From Agrobacterium larrymoorei (GTDB lineage: Bacteria > Pseudomonadota > Alphaproteobacteria > Rhizobiales > Rhizobiaceae): a DNA stretch of 64,000 nucleotides. Numbering within the stretch: the stretch's first letter is position 1; each line of letters opens with the position of its first letter. The translations under genes were made by a program, and so were the position numbers. Positions 39,580-49,156 of this stretch are shown here, piece after piece. The stretch is from positions 1 to 64,000 of the forward strand of contig NZ_JAAMFB010000017.1 of assembly GCF_013322225.1 (NCBI RefSeq), in the 5' to 3' direction. A model generated the notes under the pieces. That model did not search any database and was not told the origin of the DNA. It was given only the letters and a program-made list of their open reading frames with translations.

Positions 39580-40989
39580 TTGGCATTTGATGAAATGATA
39601 GGTGCGGACTCAACGCCGCGAAGCCCATACGAAAACTACAACGACTGGTACAGCCGACAGGACAGGGCTCACCTGATCCAGAAGTCGAGAGACGCGGAAA
39701 ACATATTCCGTAAAACGGGCATCACGTTTGCGGTGTATGGCCACGCAGACAGCGCCGAAAAGCTGATCCCCTTCGACATCATCCCCCGCATTATTTCTGG
39801 TCGTGAGTGGCGAAGGCTGGCGCAGGGTATCGAACAGCGTGTCCTCGCACTCAATGCTTTTCTCGATGACATTTACCACAAGCAGGAAATCATTCGGGCA
39901 GGGCGCATACCGCGTGAACTGGTTGAGCGGAACGAAGCATTTCTTCCGGAAATGATCGGCTTCAAGCCGCCGGGTGGGGTCTACACTCACATCGTCGGCA
40001 CGGATATCGTGCGGACCGGAGAAGACCAGTTCTACGTGCTGGAGGACAATGCCCGCACGCCTTCCGGTGTCAGCTACATGCTGGAAAACCGCGAAACCAT
40101 GATGCAGATGTTCCCGGAGCTGTTCCATGAGAACAAGGTCCAGCGCGTCGAGGATTATCCCTATCAGCTACGCCAGTCACTGGCATCGCTTGCGCCTCCC
40201 GGATGCAAGGGCAAACCGCGCGTCGCGGTTCTCACCCCCGGTATCTATAATTCGGCTTATTACGAGCATTCGTATCTGGCAGACATGATGGGAGTGGAAC
40301 TCGTCGAGGGCTCCGATCTGCGGGTCATGGACGGCAAGGTGAAAATGCGCACCACACGAGGCTACGAGGCCATCGATGTGCTGTATCGCCGCGTCGATGA
40401 CGATTTTCTCGACCCCCTCACCTTCCGCCCGGACTCGGCACTCGGCGTTCCAGGCATCATGGATGTCTATCGCGCCGGCAACATCACCATCGCCAATGCA
40501 CCGGGAACGGGCATTTCCGATGACAAGGCGATCTATTCCTACATGCCGGAAATCGTGGAGTTCTATACCGGCCGCAAGCCGCTTCTTGAAAACGTGCCGA
40601 CATGGCGTTGCTCGGAGCCGGACAGCCTGAAATACGTCCTCGACAATCTGGCCGATCTGGTGGTCAAGGAAGTCCACGGTTCTGGCGGTTACGGCATGCT
40701 GGTTGGCCCCACGGCAACCAAAAAGGAGCGTTCCCTGTTTGCCGACAAGCTGCGGTCGCGGCCAGCCAATTACATTGCCCAGCCTACGCTTTCTCTTTCC
40801 ACCGTTCCAATCATGGTGAAAAACGGCATTGCGCCGCGCCATGTAGACCTGCGTCCCTATGTTCTGGTGTCCGACAAGGTGAAGATCATCCCCGGCGGAT
40901 TGACCCGCGTAGCCCTCAAGCAGGGCTCGCTCGTTGTCAATTCCAGCCAGGGTGGCGGCACCAAAGATACTTGGGTACTGGAGGACTGA
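39580..40989 (+). CDS. Circularly permuted ATP-grasp type 2 protein
   Basis: A 469-residue member of the DUF404/DUF407/CP_ATPgrasp_1 family of predicted amide-bond ligases. Conserved stretches are NYNDWYSRQDRAHLIQ, GITFAVYGHADSAEKLIPFD, FYVLEDNARTPSGVSYMLEN, TPGIYNSAYYEHSYLA and LKYVLDNLADLVVKEVHG-SGGYGM. The chosen start is TTG in LAFDEMIG, because family members begin AFDEM and GGGGAA lies 7 bp upstream; an ATG 15 bp earlier has no site. It heads an operon with an alpha-E gene 3 bp downstream and a transglutaminase-like gene. Confidence 0.88.
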   Translation: MAFDEMIGADSTPRSPYENYNDWYSRQDRAHLIQKSRDAENIFRKTGITFAVYGHADSAEKLIPFDIIPRIISGREWRRLAQGIEQRVLALNAFLDDIYHKQEIIRAGRIPRELVERNEAFLPEMIGFKPPGGVYTHIVGTDIVRTGEDQFYVLEDNARTPSGVSYMLENRETMMQMFPELFHENKVQRVEDYPYQLRQSLASLAPPGCKGKPRVAVLTPGIYNSAYYEHSYLADMMGVELVEGSDLRVMDGKVKMRTTRGYEAIDVLYRRVDDDFLDPLTFRPDSALGVPGIMDVYRAGNITIANAPGTGISDDKAIYSYMPEIVEFYTGRKPLLENVPTWRCSEPDSLKYVLDNLADLVVKEVHGSGGYGMLVGPTATKKERSLFADKLRSRPANYIAQPTLSLSTVPIMVKNGIAPRHVDLRPYVLVSDKVKIIPGGLTRVALKQGSLVVNSSQGGGTKDTWVLED

Positions 40990-40992
40990 GCC

Positions 40993-41934
40993 ATGCTGGG
41001 AAGAACTGCAAACGGGCTCTACTGGATGTTCCGGTACATCGAGCGGGCAGAAAACATCGCCCGACTGATAGACGCTGGCCAGCGCGTTTCGCTGACCCGA
41101 AGCGGCAGCACGGACGAGGACTGGGATGGCGTACTGCAAAGTGCGGGCGTGCGCGAAGCGTTTCTGCAAGGCAACGAGCGGGTGACGACAGCGGATGCGA
41201 TCGATTATCTGCTGCGTGACAAGGCAAATCCATCCAGCGTGATGTCCTGCATCGAATCCGGGCGTAACAATGCCCGCATGGTGCGCACGGCACTGACCCG
41301 GGAAACATGGGAAGCGACCAACGAGTTCTGGATCGAGCTGAAAGGCCTCGTCGGGCGCCGGGTCAAGGCAGCCGACATGCCGCACGTCATCGATGTCATA
41401 AAGCATCGTGCCGGGCTGGTGCGTGGTGCCTTCCACGGTTCGATGCTGCGCAACGATCTCTACAACTTCTCACGTATCGGCACCTTCATCGAACGTGCCG
41501 ACAACACCGCCCGTATTCTGGACGTGAAATATTATGTGCTGCTGCCTGCCGCAGCGCAGGTGGGCTCGTCGCTCGACAATGCGCAATGGGAATCCATCCT
41601 GCGCTCCGTTTCGGCGCACCGATCCTATGGCTGGGTTTACGACGCGGAATACAAACCCTCCAACATTGCGGACTTCCTGATCCTGAACGGGCGGATGCCC
41701 CGTTCTCTGGCCTATTGCTACGAAAAGATCGTCAGCAATCTCGGCTATCTGGAAAAGGATTACGGCGAGCGTCATCAGGCCCATGAAACCGCAGAGGCCA
41801 TTCTGGGCAAACTGAAGGAAACGACGATCAACCGTGTCATGGATCAGGGCCTGCACGAGTTTCTCGAATTCTTCGTCCACAGAAACGGCCAGTTGGGCCA
41901 GGAAATCACGGAAGGCTACCGCTTCTATCAGTAA
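40993..41934 (+). CDS. Alpha-E domain protein
   Basis: The 313-residue, mostly helical protein begins MLGRTANGLYWMFRYIERAENIARLID, the invariant opening of the alpha-E (DUF403) family. Further marks are SVMSCIESGRNNARMVRTALTRETWE, FSRIGTFIERADNTARILDVKYY and MPRSLAYCYEKI. Alpha-E proteins always travel with circularly permuted ATP-grasp and transglutaminase-like genes and were predicted to help make or process a peptide. The biochemical role is unproven. Confidence 0.92.
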   Translation: MLGRTANGLYWMFRYIERAENIARLIDAGQRVSLTRSGSTDEDWDGVLQSAGVREAFLQGNERVTTADAIDYLLRDKANPSSVMSCIESGRNNARMVRTALTRETWEATNEFWIELKGLVGRRVKAADMPHVIDVIKHRAGLVRGAFHGSMLRNDLYNFSRIGTFIERADNTARILDVKYYVLLPAAAQVGSSLDNAQWESILRSVSAHRSYGWVYDAEYKPSNIADFLILNGRMPRSLAYCYEKIVSNLGYLEKDYGERHQAHETAEAILGKLKETTINRVMDQGLHEFLEFFVHRNGQLGQEITEGYRFYQ

Positions 41935-41959
41935 GCGGAGTGAAGACGGGGATAGGGTA

Positions 41960-42775
41960 ATGCGTCTGAAGATCAATCACACCACCGAATATCTTTATGA
42001 AGAACCGGTACCCTATTCGCTTCAGCGCCTGCGGCTGACACCTGCAAGCGGACCGACCCAAAGGGTACTCGACTGGAATGTTTCGGTAGAGGGCGCAACA
42101 GTCGAGGTGAAGTACGACGACCATTTCGGCAACCGTGTCGAACTGGTTGAAACCGAGGGCCCGCGGCATGCTGTGACTGTGGTTGCAGGTGGCGAGGTGG
42201 AAACGGAAGACAAGGCAGGCGTTTTCGGCCCACACCGCGGCAATGCACCGCTCTGGCTCTTCATGCGCGACACTCCGAGAACCAAGGCCGGAAAGCTGAT
42301 CCGCGAAATTGCGCGTCAGGCGTCGGGTGATAGCGAGCTTGCTCGGATGCACGAACTGATGGCGTTGATCCATCTGGAGGTCGAGTATCAGCCGGGCACG
42401 ACAGGTATCGAAACCACTGCCGAACAGGCGCTCGAGGCGGGCAAAGGCGTCTGTCAGGACCACGCACATATTTTCATTTCCGCAGCTCGGGTACTCGGCT
42501 TTCCAGCTCGCTACGTCTCCGGTTATCTGATGATGGAAAACGTGCCGGAACAGGTCGCGACCCACGCGTGGGGCGAAGCACATATTCCGGGCCTTGGCTG
42601 GGTGGGCTTCGATGCCGCAAACAAGATCTGCCCCGATGATAATTACGTCCGCATCGCCACCGGCCTCTGCTACCGCGATTGCGCGCCCGTCTCCGGTACG
42701 CGCGTCGGGTTATCGGGCGAAAATCTGACCGTTTCGGTCACGGTGCAGCAATCCCAAAGCCAGTCTCAGAGTTAA
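41960..42775 (+). CDS. Transglutaminase-like cysteine peptidase
   Basis: The 271-residue product has an N-terminal Bact_transglu_N domain (MRLKINHTTEYLYEEPVPYS, LRLTPASGPTQRV) and a transglutaminase core with the triad Cys in GKGVCQDHAHIFISAAR, His in THAWGEAHIPGLGWVGFD and Asp in the same strand. Such proteins act as peptidases as often as cross-linkers. GATAGGG precedes the ATG; a longer frame overlapping the alpha-E gene is rejected. Third gene of the ATP-grasp/alpha-E operon. Confidence 0.92.
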   Translation: MRLKINHTTEYLYEEPVPYSLQRLRLTPASGPTQRVLDWNVSVEGATVEVKYDDHFGNRVELVETEGPRHAVTVVAGGEVETEDKAGVFGPHRGNAPLWLFMRDTPRTKAGKLIREIARQASGDSELARMHELMALIHLEVEYQPGTTGIETTAEQALEAGKGVCQDHAHIFISAARVLGFPARYVSGYLMMENVPEQVATHAWGEAHIPGLGWVGFDAANKICPDDNYVRIATGLCYRDCAPVSGTRVGLSGENLTVSVTVQQSQSQSQS

Positions 42776-42779
42776 GGAG

Positions 42780-43376
42780 ATGGGCAGCGCTGGCGAACAA
42801 AAGACACTTGGATTCTACGCGACACAGGTCGAGACTTACACAGCACGAGGCGTAAAAGCCTCGCCACGCCTCGAAAGCTTTCTCAAGCATCTTCAGCCCG
42901 GGGCTCGTATCCTCGAACTCGGTTGCGGCGCCGGGCAGGACAGCGAAGCGATGATCGCAAAAGGCTTCGATGTCCATCCAACCGATGGTACGCCAGAAAT
43001 GGCGCAGGCGGCGGCAAAACGGCTCGGCATATCCGTGCGAACGCTGCTTTTCGAAGACATCAATGAACACGATGCCTATGATGGCGTATGGGCAAATGCG
43101 TGCCTTCTCCATGTTCCGCGTTCGGGTCTAGCCAGCGTTACTGCGCATATTCATTCGGCCTTGAGAAGCCGGGGCGTGTTCTATGCCAGTTTCAAGGCTG
43201 GCGATGCTGAAGGGCACGACCAATTCGACCGCTTTTATAATTACCCTTCGAAAGACTGGCTCTTGGAGGTTTACGCGAAGCTCTCATGGGTCTCGGTCTC
43301 GATAGAGGAAGCAAAAGGTGGCGGCTACGACGGAAAGCCGACCGATTGGCTTCATGTCACCGCCGTGAAGACTTGA
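42780..43376 (+). CDS. Class I SAM-dependent methyltransferase
   Basis: The 198-residue protein has motif I ARILELGCGAGQDSEAM, motif II-like VHPTDGTPEMAQAA and the acidic VWANACLLHVPRSGL segment of small methyltransferases. The N-terminal TLGFYATQVETY is typical of the Methyltransf_11/25 group. It begins 4 bp after the transglutaminase gene, so it is in the same operon and may methylate the product of that pathway. The AAGGAG in front directly abuts the ATG, unusually close, so the exact start is uncertain. Confidence 0.87.
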   Translation: MGSAGEQKTLGFYATQVETYTARGVKASPRLESFLKHLQPGARILELGCGAGQDSEAMIAKGFDVHPTDGTPEMAQAAAKRLGISVRTLLFEDINEHDAYDGVWANACLLHVPRSGLASVTAHIHSALRSRGVFYASFKAGDAEGHDQFDRFYNYPSKDWLLEVYAKLSWVSVSIEEAKGGGYDGKPTDWLHVTAVKT

Positions 43377-43431
43377 GCCACGCATCGAAAGGCATGAACG
43401 CCGCTGCGGTTGCTGGGAAGAGGAGTAAGCG

Positions 43432-43839
43432 ATGCGGGCGACCGGCATTCTCGAAACGGTGATCTACGCCAGTGATCTAAGCGCTGCAGAACGCTTCTAT
43501 ACCGGCATATTTGGCCTGGAAGTCGTCAGAAGCCTTGAGGGGCAATTCGTATTCTTCCGCTGTGGGGATCAAATGCTGCTGATCTTCAACCCGGAAAAGT
43601 CGCGGAACGCGGACCCTGCCAATCCCATCCCCCGCCATGGCACAACAGGCAATGGCCACGTCTGCTTCCGCGCAAAGGACAAGGGTGAGGTCGATGCATG
43701 GCGTGACCGCTTCATATCCCTCGGCATCGATATCGAGCATTATCAACGTTGGAACAACGGCAGCTATTCGGTTTACGTCCGCGATCCGGCGGGAAACTCC
43801 GTGGAGGTCGGAGAAACGAAGTTGTGGAGCGTCGAATAG
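43432..43839 (+). CDS. VOC-family (glyoxalase/bleomycin-resistance) protein
   Basis: A 135-residue single-domain vicinal-oxygen-chelate protein. The two beta-alpha-beta-beta-beta repeats are visible: ILETVIYASDLSAAERFYTGIFGLEV with FFRCGDQMLLIFNP, and NGHVCFRAKDKGEVDAW with SVYVRDPAGNSVEVGE. Metal ligands probably include His (GHVCF) and Glu (VEVGE). The substrate is unknown. AAGAGGAG lies before the ATG. A strong terminator follows. Confidence 0.87.
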   Translation: MRATGILETVIYASDLSAAERFYTGIFGLEVVRSLEGQFVFFRCGDQMLLIFNPEKSRNADPANPIPRHGTTGNGHVCFRAKDKGEVDAWRDRFISLGIDIEHYQRWNNGSYSVYVRDPAGNSVEVGETKLWSVE

Positions 43840-43852
43840 CCCACTTCAAAAA

Positions 43853-43886
43853 GAACAGCCCCAAAACCGAAGGCTTGGGGCTGTTC
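43853..43886. terminator. Bidirectional terminator between VOC gene and gguC
   Basis: GAACAGCCCCAA and TTGGGGCTGTTC form a perfect 12-bp stem with a 10-nt loop. It lies between convergent genes; A and T runs are short but present. Confidence 0.8.
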
Positions 43887-43907
43887 ATCATCCAGATTGC
43901 ATTGCCG

Positions 43908-44903
43908 TCAAATCTGGCGAACCGCAATCGTTTCCTCTTCGGCAACCTTCAACGGGTTCTTCAACGGCAAGCCAAAACCGGCAGCCTCGATCTCGAACAC
44001 GTCGCCCGCCTCCGGCTTGATGCCATCGGCGAAAGAGAGGGTGGCCGTGCCGAACATGTGAACATGCACTTCGCCGGGAGCGCGGAACAGGCCATATTTG
44101 AAGTGGTGATACTCAAGGTTCGCAAAGGTGTGGGACATGTTGTCCTCACCCGACAGGAACGGCTTTTCGAAGATCACCTTGCCATCGCGCAGGATGCGCG
44201 ACGTACCGCGAATATCGGATGGCGGTGCGCCGACGCGGATTTCCGGGCCGAAGCTTGCAGGGCGCAGCTTGGAGTGAGCAAGGTAGAGATAGTTGATCCG
44301 CTCAGTAACGTGATCTGAAAACTCGTTGGACACCGCAAAACCGATGCGCACCGGTTCGCCCTTGTCGGAAATCACGTAGATTCCAGCCATTTCAGGCTCT
44401 TCGCCACCATCCAGCGCAAAGGACGGCGAGATCAACGGCGCACCCGGCGCGGCAGCTACGTGGCCGTTGCCCTTATAGAACCACTCAGGCTGGACCCCCT
44501 TCTCACCAGCCTTCGGCTTGCCGTTCTCCAGACCCATCTTGAACATCTTCATCGAGTCCGTGAGGCTCTCTTCAGACGATTCCGTGGTCTTCTTGTGCAT
44601 GCTGTCGCGCGTAGCAGCGGAACCGAGATGCGTCAGGCCAGTGCCGGTCAGATGGAGATGGGCTGGATCTGGATGGCTGATCGGGGCCAGGAAACGGCCT
44701 TCGGCATAAGCCTTTTCCAGATCGACGGCATCGCCATAACCATGAGCCTTGATCACATCGGCCAGAGACTTATCCCCATTTGCAGCTTCCATGGCCAGGG
44801 CATAAACGGATTCTGCGTTCTTGACGGCACGCGCTTCGCCGCCATCTTCGCGAACAGCGACGATGATCTTGCCGCTTGCATCCTTGATTTGAGAAATCAG
44901 CAC
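43908..44903 (-). CDS. gguC: GguC family protein
   Basis: The 331-residue protein is the third gene of the glucose/galactose uptake locus gguABC of Agrobacterium. It has features of the fumarylacetoacetate hydrolase fold (DGGEEPEMAGIYVISDKGEP, RIGFAVSNEFSDHVTE, FGPEIRVGAPPSDIRGTSRI, a probable acidic metal site). It likely handles a sugar-acid intermediate, but the substrate is not established. The start is GTG (VLISQIKDASG), with AAGGAAC 4 bp upstream. A hairpin separates it from gguB. Confidence 0.9.
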   Translation of the reverse strand: MLISQIKDASGKIIVAVREDGGEARAVKNAESVYALAMEAANGDKSLADVIKAHGYGDAVDLEKAYAEGRFLAPISHPDPAHLHLTGTGLTHLGSAATRDSMHKKTTESSEESLTDSMKMFKMGLENGKPKAGEKGVQPEWFYKGNGHVAAAPGAPLISPSFALDGGEEPEMAGIYVISDKGEPVRIGFAVSNEFSDHVTERINYLYLAHSKLRPASFGPEIRVGAPPSDIRGTSRILRDGKVIFEKPFLSGEDNMSHTFANLEYHHFKYGLFRAPGEVHVHMFGTATLSFADGIKPEAGDVFEIEAAGFGLPLKNPLKVAEEETIAVRQI

Positions 44904-44946
44904 GATAGTTCCTTCCTGAACGCGATTACGCGTCCCCTACTCATGA

Positions 44947-44969
44947 AAGTGGCCGGAAACCGGCCACTT
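44947..44969 (-). other. Intercistronic stem-loop between gguB and gguC
   Basis: AAGTGGCCGG-AAA-CCGGCCACTT, a 10-bp GC-rich stem with a 3-nt loop. On the minus strand it is followed by only TTTC, so it could be a weak attenuator or an mRNA-stabilising stem that lowers gguC expression relative to chvE-gguAB. Confidence 0.6.
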
Positions 44970-45004
44970 GTTGTCACTACAAAATGTCGACGTCGCTGAA
45001 GCGA

Positions 45005-46201
45005 TCAGCCCTTGTTCTTGTTGTAAACGTCGAAGAATACGGCGGCGAGCAGGACGAGGCCCTTGACCATCTGCTGGAAGTCGATGCCGAGGCCGACGAT
45101 CGACATACCGTTGTTCATGACGCCCATGATAAACGCACCGATAACCGCACCGGTGATCTTGCCAACGCCGCCGGATGCAGACGCACCGCCAATGAAGCAG
45201 GCTGCGATAACGTCCAGCTCAAAGCCGACACCGGCCTTCGGCGTTGCCGAGTTCAGGCGCGTAGCGATAATCATGCCGGCGAGACCAGCCAGTACGCCCA
45301 TGTTGACAAAGGTCAGGAAGCTGAGGCGTTCCGTGTTGATGCCGGAAAGCTTTGTCGCCTTTTCGTTGCCACCCAGCGCATAGATGCGGCGACCAATGGT
45401 CGTGCGGCTGGTAATGAAGCTATAGACAGCAATCAGCACCAACATCACGATCAACACATTCGGCAAACCGCGATAAGTGGAAAGGCTGTAGCCGAGGAAC
45501 AGGATCGCTGCCGAAATCAAGACATGCTGCACGATGAAGAAGCCGAATGGCTCGACATCGATACCGTGCTTCTCGTTGACTTTACGACGACGCAGGGCGA
45601 GTACGAACAAGACAACGGTGATGGCAATTGTAAGGATCAGCGAGGTCGTGTTGATACCCTCGATACCGCCGATATCCGGCAGGAAGCCCGTGCTGATAAC
45701 CTGAAAATCAGCCGGGAATGGTCCGATGTTCTTGCCACCGAGGACGAACAGCGTCAGGCCGCGGAACACCAGCATGCCCGCAAGTGTCACGATGAAGGAT
45801 GGAATGCGGTGATAGGCGATCCAGTACCCCTGTGCCGCGCCAATCAGACCGCCGACCACGAGACAAATCAGTGCCGCAAGCAGGGGGTTCATACCCCATT
45901 GCACGGTCAATATGGCCGCGATCGCGCCGACGAAGGCGACGATTGAGCCGACTGAAAGGTCGATATGCCCTGCGACGATGACGAGCAACATACCCAGCGC
46001 CATGATGACGATGAACGAGTTCTGAAGCACGAGGTTCGTCAGGTTGACCGGACGGAACAGAATACCGCCAGTGTAAAACTGGAAGAACAGCATGATCGCG
46101 ACAAGCGCGATCAGCATGCCGTATTCACGGATATTGGACCGAATGTAAGAGCTGACCGAGACGACGTTGCTTTCTTCGGTGGTGGTATTTGTCGAACTCA
46201 T
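45005..46201 (-). CDS. gguB: Sugar ABC transporter permease GguB
   Basis: A 398-residue permease of the RbsC/XylH family, the membrane channel for sugars brought by ChvE. It has about ten membrane helices and the family segments ALGMLLVIVAGHIDLSVGS, GFITVLAG-like VTLAGMLVFRGLTLFV, GGNEKATKLSGI, and ACFIGGASASGGVGKITGA near the end (contact with the ATPase). The start [13 protein letters not shown] shares one base with the gguA stop (TGATG), so translation is coupled. Confidence 0.95.
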   Translation of the reverse strand: MSSTNTTTEESNVVSVSSYIRSNIREYGMLIALVAIMLFFQFYTGGILFRPVNLTNLVLQNSFIVIMALGMLLVIVAGHIDLSVGSIVAFVGAIAAILTVQWGMNPLLAALICLVVGGLIGAAQGYWIAYHRIPSFIVTLAGMLVFRGLTLFVLGGKNIGPFPADFQVISTGFLPDIGGIEGINTTSLILTIAITVVLFVLALRRRKVNEKHGIDVEPFGFFIVQHVLISAAILFLGYSLSTYRGLPNVLIVMLVLIAVYSFITSRTTIGRRIYALGGNEKATKLSGINTERLSFLTFVNMGVLAGLAGMIIATRLNSATPKAGVGFELDVIAACFIGGASASGGVGKITGAVIGAFIMGVMNNGMSIVGLGIDFQQMVKGLVLLAAVFFDVYNKNKG

Positions 46202-47736
46202 CAGTTCTTCTCCCCTGAGCGCATGATAGCGCGCATGATGCTTTCCTGGCTCGCCTCTCCCTTTGGCAATTCGGCGACAATCCGTCCTTCGTTCATAACG
46301 TAGATGCGGTCGCAATTGCCAAGCAGTTCAGGCATTTCCGATGAGATCATCAGAACGCCTTTCCCGTCGGCGGCAAGCTGGTTGATGATTGTGTAGATTT
46401 CATATTTCGCGCCGACATCGATACCGCGTGTCGGCTCGTCCAGAATGAGGACGTCAGGATTGGAGAACAGCCACTTCGACAGAACAACCTTTTGCTGGTT
46501 GCCACCGGAGAGATTGACCGTTTCCTGGAAGATGCCATGCGAACGGATGCGCAAGCGCTTGCGATAATCCGTCGCGACCTTCATTTCCTTGATATCGTCG
46601 ATGACCGTTGCGGACGAAACGCCTGCGAGATTGGCAAGTGTCGTGTTGTGCAGAATATTGTCATTCAACACGAGGCCCAGATGCTTGCGGTCTTCCGTCA
46701 CATAAGCGAGGCCCGCATCGATTGCCTTGCGCACGGTGCTGACATCCACGGGCTTTCCGTGAATCAGCACATCACCGGTGATCTTGTGGCCATAGGACTT
46801 ACCGAAAACGCTCATGGCGAATTCAGTACGACCAGCGCCCATGAGACCTGCGATGCCGACAACCTCGCCTTTGCGGACATTGATATTGATGTCGTGCAGC
46901 ATCTGACGGTCGCGGTGGTGCTGGTGATAGGCGTTCCAGTTCTTCACTTCGAGAATGGTTTCGCCAATCGGCACATCGCGCGGCGGGTAGCGGTCTTCGA
47001 GATCGCGGCCGACCATGTTGCGGATAATGACGTCTTCGCTGATCTCTTCCTTGTGACAGTCGAGCGTCTTGACCGTCATGCCATCACGCAAGACCGTGAT
47101 CTGGTCGGCAACCTTGCGGACTTCGTTCAGCTTATGGGTGATGATGATCGATGTCAGGCCCTGGTTGCGGAACTCCATGAGGAGGTTCAGCAGTGCCTCG
47201 GAATCGCTCTCGTTCAGCGAAGCCGTCGGCTCGTCGAGGATCAGCAGCTTCACGCTCTTGGACAGAGCCTTGGCGATTTCCACCAGCTGCTGCTTGCCGA
47301 CACCGATATCGGTGATGAGCGTTTCCGGCGATTCTTTCAGGCCGACCTTCTTCAGCAACTCGCGCGTGCGATTGAAGGTCTGCTGCCAGCTGATGACGCC
47401 GTTCTGAGCGACTTCGTTTCCGAGGAAAATGTTTTCGGCAATAGACAGAAGCGGTACGAGAGCCAGCTCCTGGTGAATGATGATGATGCCGATGTCTTCA
47501 CTGTCGTTGATGGCGCGGAAGTTGCGCAGCTCACCTTCGTAGTGAATCTCTCCGTCAAATGTGCCAGCGGGGTAAACGCCGGAAAGGACCTTCATAAGGG
47601 TCGACTTTCCAGCACCGTTCTCGCCGACGAGCGCGTGTATCTCACCCTGACGAACCTTGAGGTTCACGTTCTCAAGCGCTTTTACGCCCGGAAACGTCTT
47701 GGTGATGTTCCGCATTTCGAGAATGGTATTGTCCAT
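46201..47736 (-). CDS. gguA: Sugar ABC transporter ATPase GguA
   Basis: A 511-residue ATPase with two fused nucleotide-binding domains, as in MglA/XylG. Domain 1 has GENGAGKST, a signature-like [13 protein letters not shown] and [10 protein letters not shown]. Domain 2 has a degenerate Walker A (GLMGAGRTE), [15 protein letters not shown] and [13 protein letters not shown]. The imperfect second P-loop is normal for this family. It lies 87 bp after chvE and is coupled to gguB. The long reading frame on the opposite strand is a shadow. Confidence 0.96.
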   Translation of the reverse strand: MDNTILEMRNITKTFPGVKALENVNLKVRQGEIHALVGENGAGKSTLMKVLSGVYPAGTFDGEIHYEGELRNFRAINDSEDIGIIIIHQELALVPLLSIAENIFLGNEVAQNGVISWQQTFNRTRELLKKVGLKESPETLITDIGVGKQQLVEIAKALSKSVKLLILDEPTASLNESDSEALLNLLMEFRNQGLTSIIITHKLNEVRKVADQITVLRDGMTVKTLDCHKEEISEDVIIRNMVGRDLEDRYPPRDVPIGETILEVKNWNAYHQHHRDRQMLHDININVRKGEVVGIAGLMGAGRTEFAMSVFGKSYGHKITGDVLIHGKPVDVSTVRKAIDAGLAYVTEDRKHLGLVLNDNILHNTTLANLAGVSSATVIDDIKEMKVATDYRKRLRIRSHGIFQETVNLSGGNQQKVVLSKWLFSNPDVLILDEPTRGIDVGAKYEIYTIINQLAADGKGVLMISSEMPELLGNCDRIYVMNEGRIVAELPKGEASQESIMRAIMRSGEKN

Positions 47737-47822
47737 ATCACAATCCAGCGCCGTAACATCCGGCGTTCTTATTTGGGTAAACGGGGAACGACGATGTGTC
47801 CCTCCCCGCCACGATCATAGAA

Positions 47823-48887
47823 TTACTTCAGCTGGTCTTCCTTGTAGTAACCGCTGTCAACCAGAACCTGCTTGACGTTTTCCTTGGTTACTGCAACCGG
47901 CTTCAGGAGGTAGGACGGAACAACCTTGACGCCGTTTTCATATGTCTTGGTGTCGTTGACTTCGGGCTCTTTGCCTTCCATCAGCGCGTTGACCATGTTG
48001 ACGGTAACCTTGGCGAGTTCGCGGGTGTCCTTGAAGATGGTGGAGTACTGTTCGCCAGCCAGGATCGACTTGACGGAAGGTACTTCAGCGTCCTGACCGG
48101 AAACGACCGGCAGCGGCTGGTCCTTGGAACCATAACCTACGCCCTTGAGCGAGGAGATGATACCGATGGAGATACCGTCGTAAGGAGACAGAACAGCGTC
48201 AACCTTTGCATCGGTGTAGTAAGCGGAGAGAAGGTTATCCATACGGGCCTGGGCCGTTGCAGGATCCCAACGCAGCGTACCGACCTTGTCCATGCCCTGC
48301 TGGCCGGACTTCACGACGAGCTTGCCACTGTCGATGTAAGGCTTCAGCACGGACATTGCGCCATCGTAGAAGAAGAAGGCGTTGTTGTCGTCTGGCGAAC
48401 CGCCGAACAGTTCGATGTTGAACGGACCCTTGCCGTCCTTCAGGCCGAGCTTGTCGACGATGGAAGTTGCCTGCAGAACGCCGACCTGGAAGTTGTCGAA
48501 GGTTGCGTAGTAGGAAACGTCGCCGCTGTTACGGATCAGACGGTCATAGGCGATGACCTTGATGTTCTGTTCGCCAGCCTGCTTGAGAACGTCCGACAGC
48601 GTCGTACCGTCGATGGACGCGATAACGAGGACCTTTACGCCCTTGGTTACCATGTTCTCGATCTGCGAAAGCTGATTCGGAATATCATCGTCAGCGTACT
48701 GCAGATCGGTGGTGTAACCGGCTGCTTCGAGCTGCTTGACGATGTTGTTGCCGTCGTCGATCCAGCGAGCAGAGGACTTCGTTGGCATGGCGATACCGAC
48801 CGTGCCCTTGTCCTGCGCCCAAACCGGAGCCGCAAATGTTGCAGCGCCGATGGCACAGGCCGCAAACAGCGAAATGATGGATTTCAT
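47823..48887 (-). CDS. chvE: Periplasmic sugar-binding protein ChvE
   Basis: ChvE binds glucose, galactose, arabinose and related sugars, delivers them to GguAB and, in Agrobacterium, activates the VirA sensor during plant infection. The 354-residue protein has a signal peptide ([14 protein letters not shown]...VWA-QD) and the periplasmic binding fold: [68 protein letters not shown] and [20 protein letters not shown]. Length equals that of known ChvE. AGGGAGAG precedes the ATG. gbpR lies divergently upstream. Confidence 0.96.
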   Translation of the reverse strand: MKSIISLFAACAIGAATFAAPVWAQDKGTVGIAMPTKSSARWIDDGNNIVKQLEAAGYTTDLQYADDDIPNQLSQIENMVTKGVKVLVIASIDGTTLSDVLKQAGEQNIKVIAYDRLIRNSGDVSYYATFDNFQVGVLQATSIVDKLGLKDGKGPFNIELFGGSPDDNNAFFFYDGAMSVLKPYIDSGKLVVKSGQQGMDKVGTLRWDPATAQARMDNLLSAYYTDAKVDAVLSPYDGISIGIISSLKGVGYGSKDQPLPVVSGQDAEVPSVKSILAGEQYSTIFKDTRELAKVTVNMVNALMEGKEPEVNDTKTYENGVKVVPSYLLKPVAVTKENVKQVLVDSGYYKEDQLK

Positions 48888-49156
48888 GAACTCTCTCCCT
48901 TGGAACCCTTTATCCAGCGTATGTCTCTTACAATCCGCCTTCAAATCCACGTCCGAATTGTAAGGAGCTTAGCTTATTAGATCGCCCTGCATAAGCAAGG
49001 CAACACCCTTAACCGCTCCTCCTCGGCACCGTCGCAAACTGTTCTGAATTCATATAACTGTCAAATAGAATAAATGACTTTTTCTATATCAATTTTGGTA
49101 TATTAAATCGATATAAATCCGTGAGCGCCTTATCACATGTAAAAATTGGAGCGGAA
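48888..49156. promoter_or_regulatory. chvE-gbpR divergent regulatory region
   Basis: The 269-bp region between the divergent starts is AT-rich on the gbpR side. An imperfect symmetric stretch at about 49081-49113 (TATATC...TATATTAAATCGATATA) contains T-N11-A-like spacing of LysR sites. GbpR control of chvE by sugars is known in Agrobacterium; the exact site here is an inference. Confidence 0.5.

Noticed and set aside
44984-45946. 320-residue plus-strand frame rich in D, Q and H
   Set aside because: Antisense to the gguB membrane protein; odd composition is the mirror of hydrophobic codons.
46492-47820. 442-residue plus-strand frame opposite gguA
   Set aside because: Antisense shadow of a high-GC conserved ATPase gene.
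47796-48980. 394-residue plus-strand frame opposite chvE
   Set aside because: Antisense to chvE, which has full family features and a ribosome-binding site.
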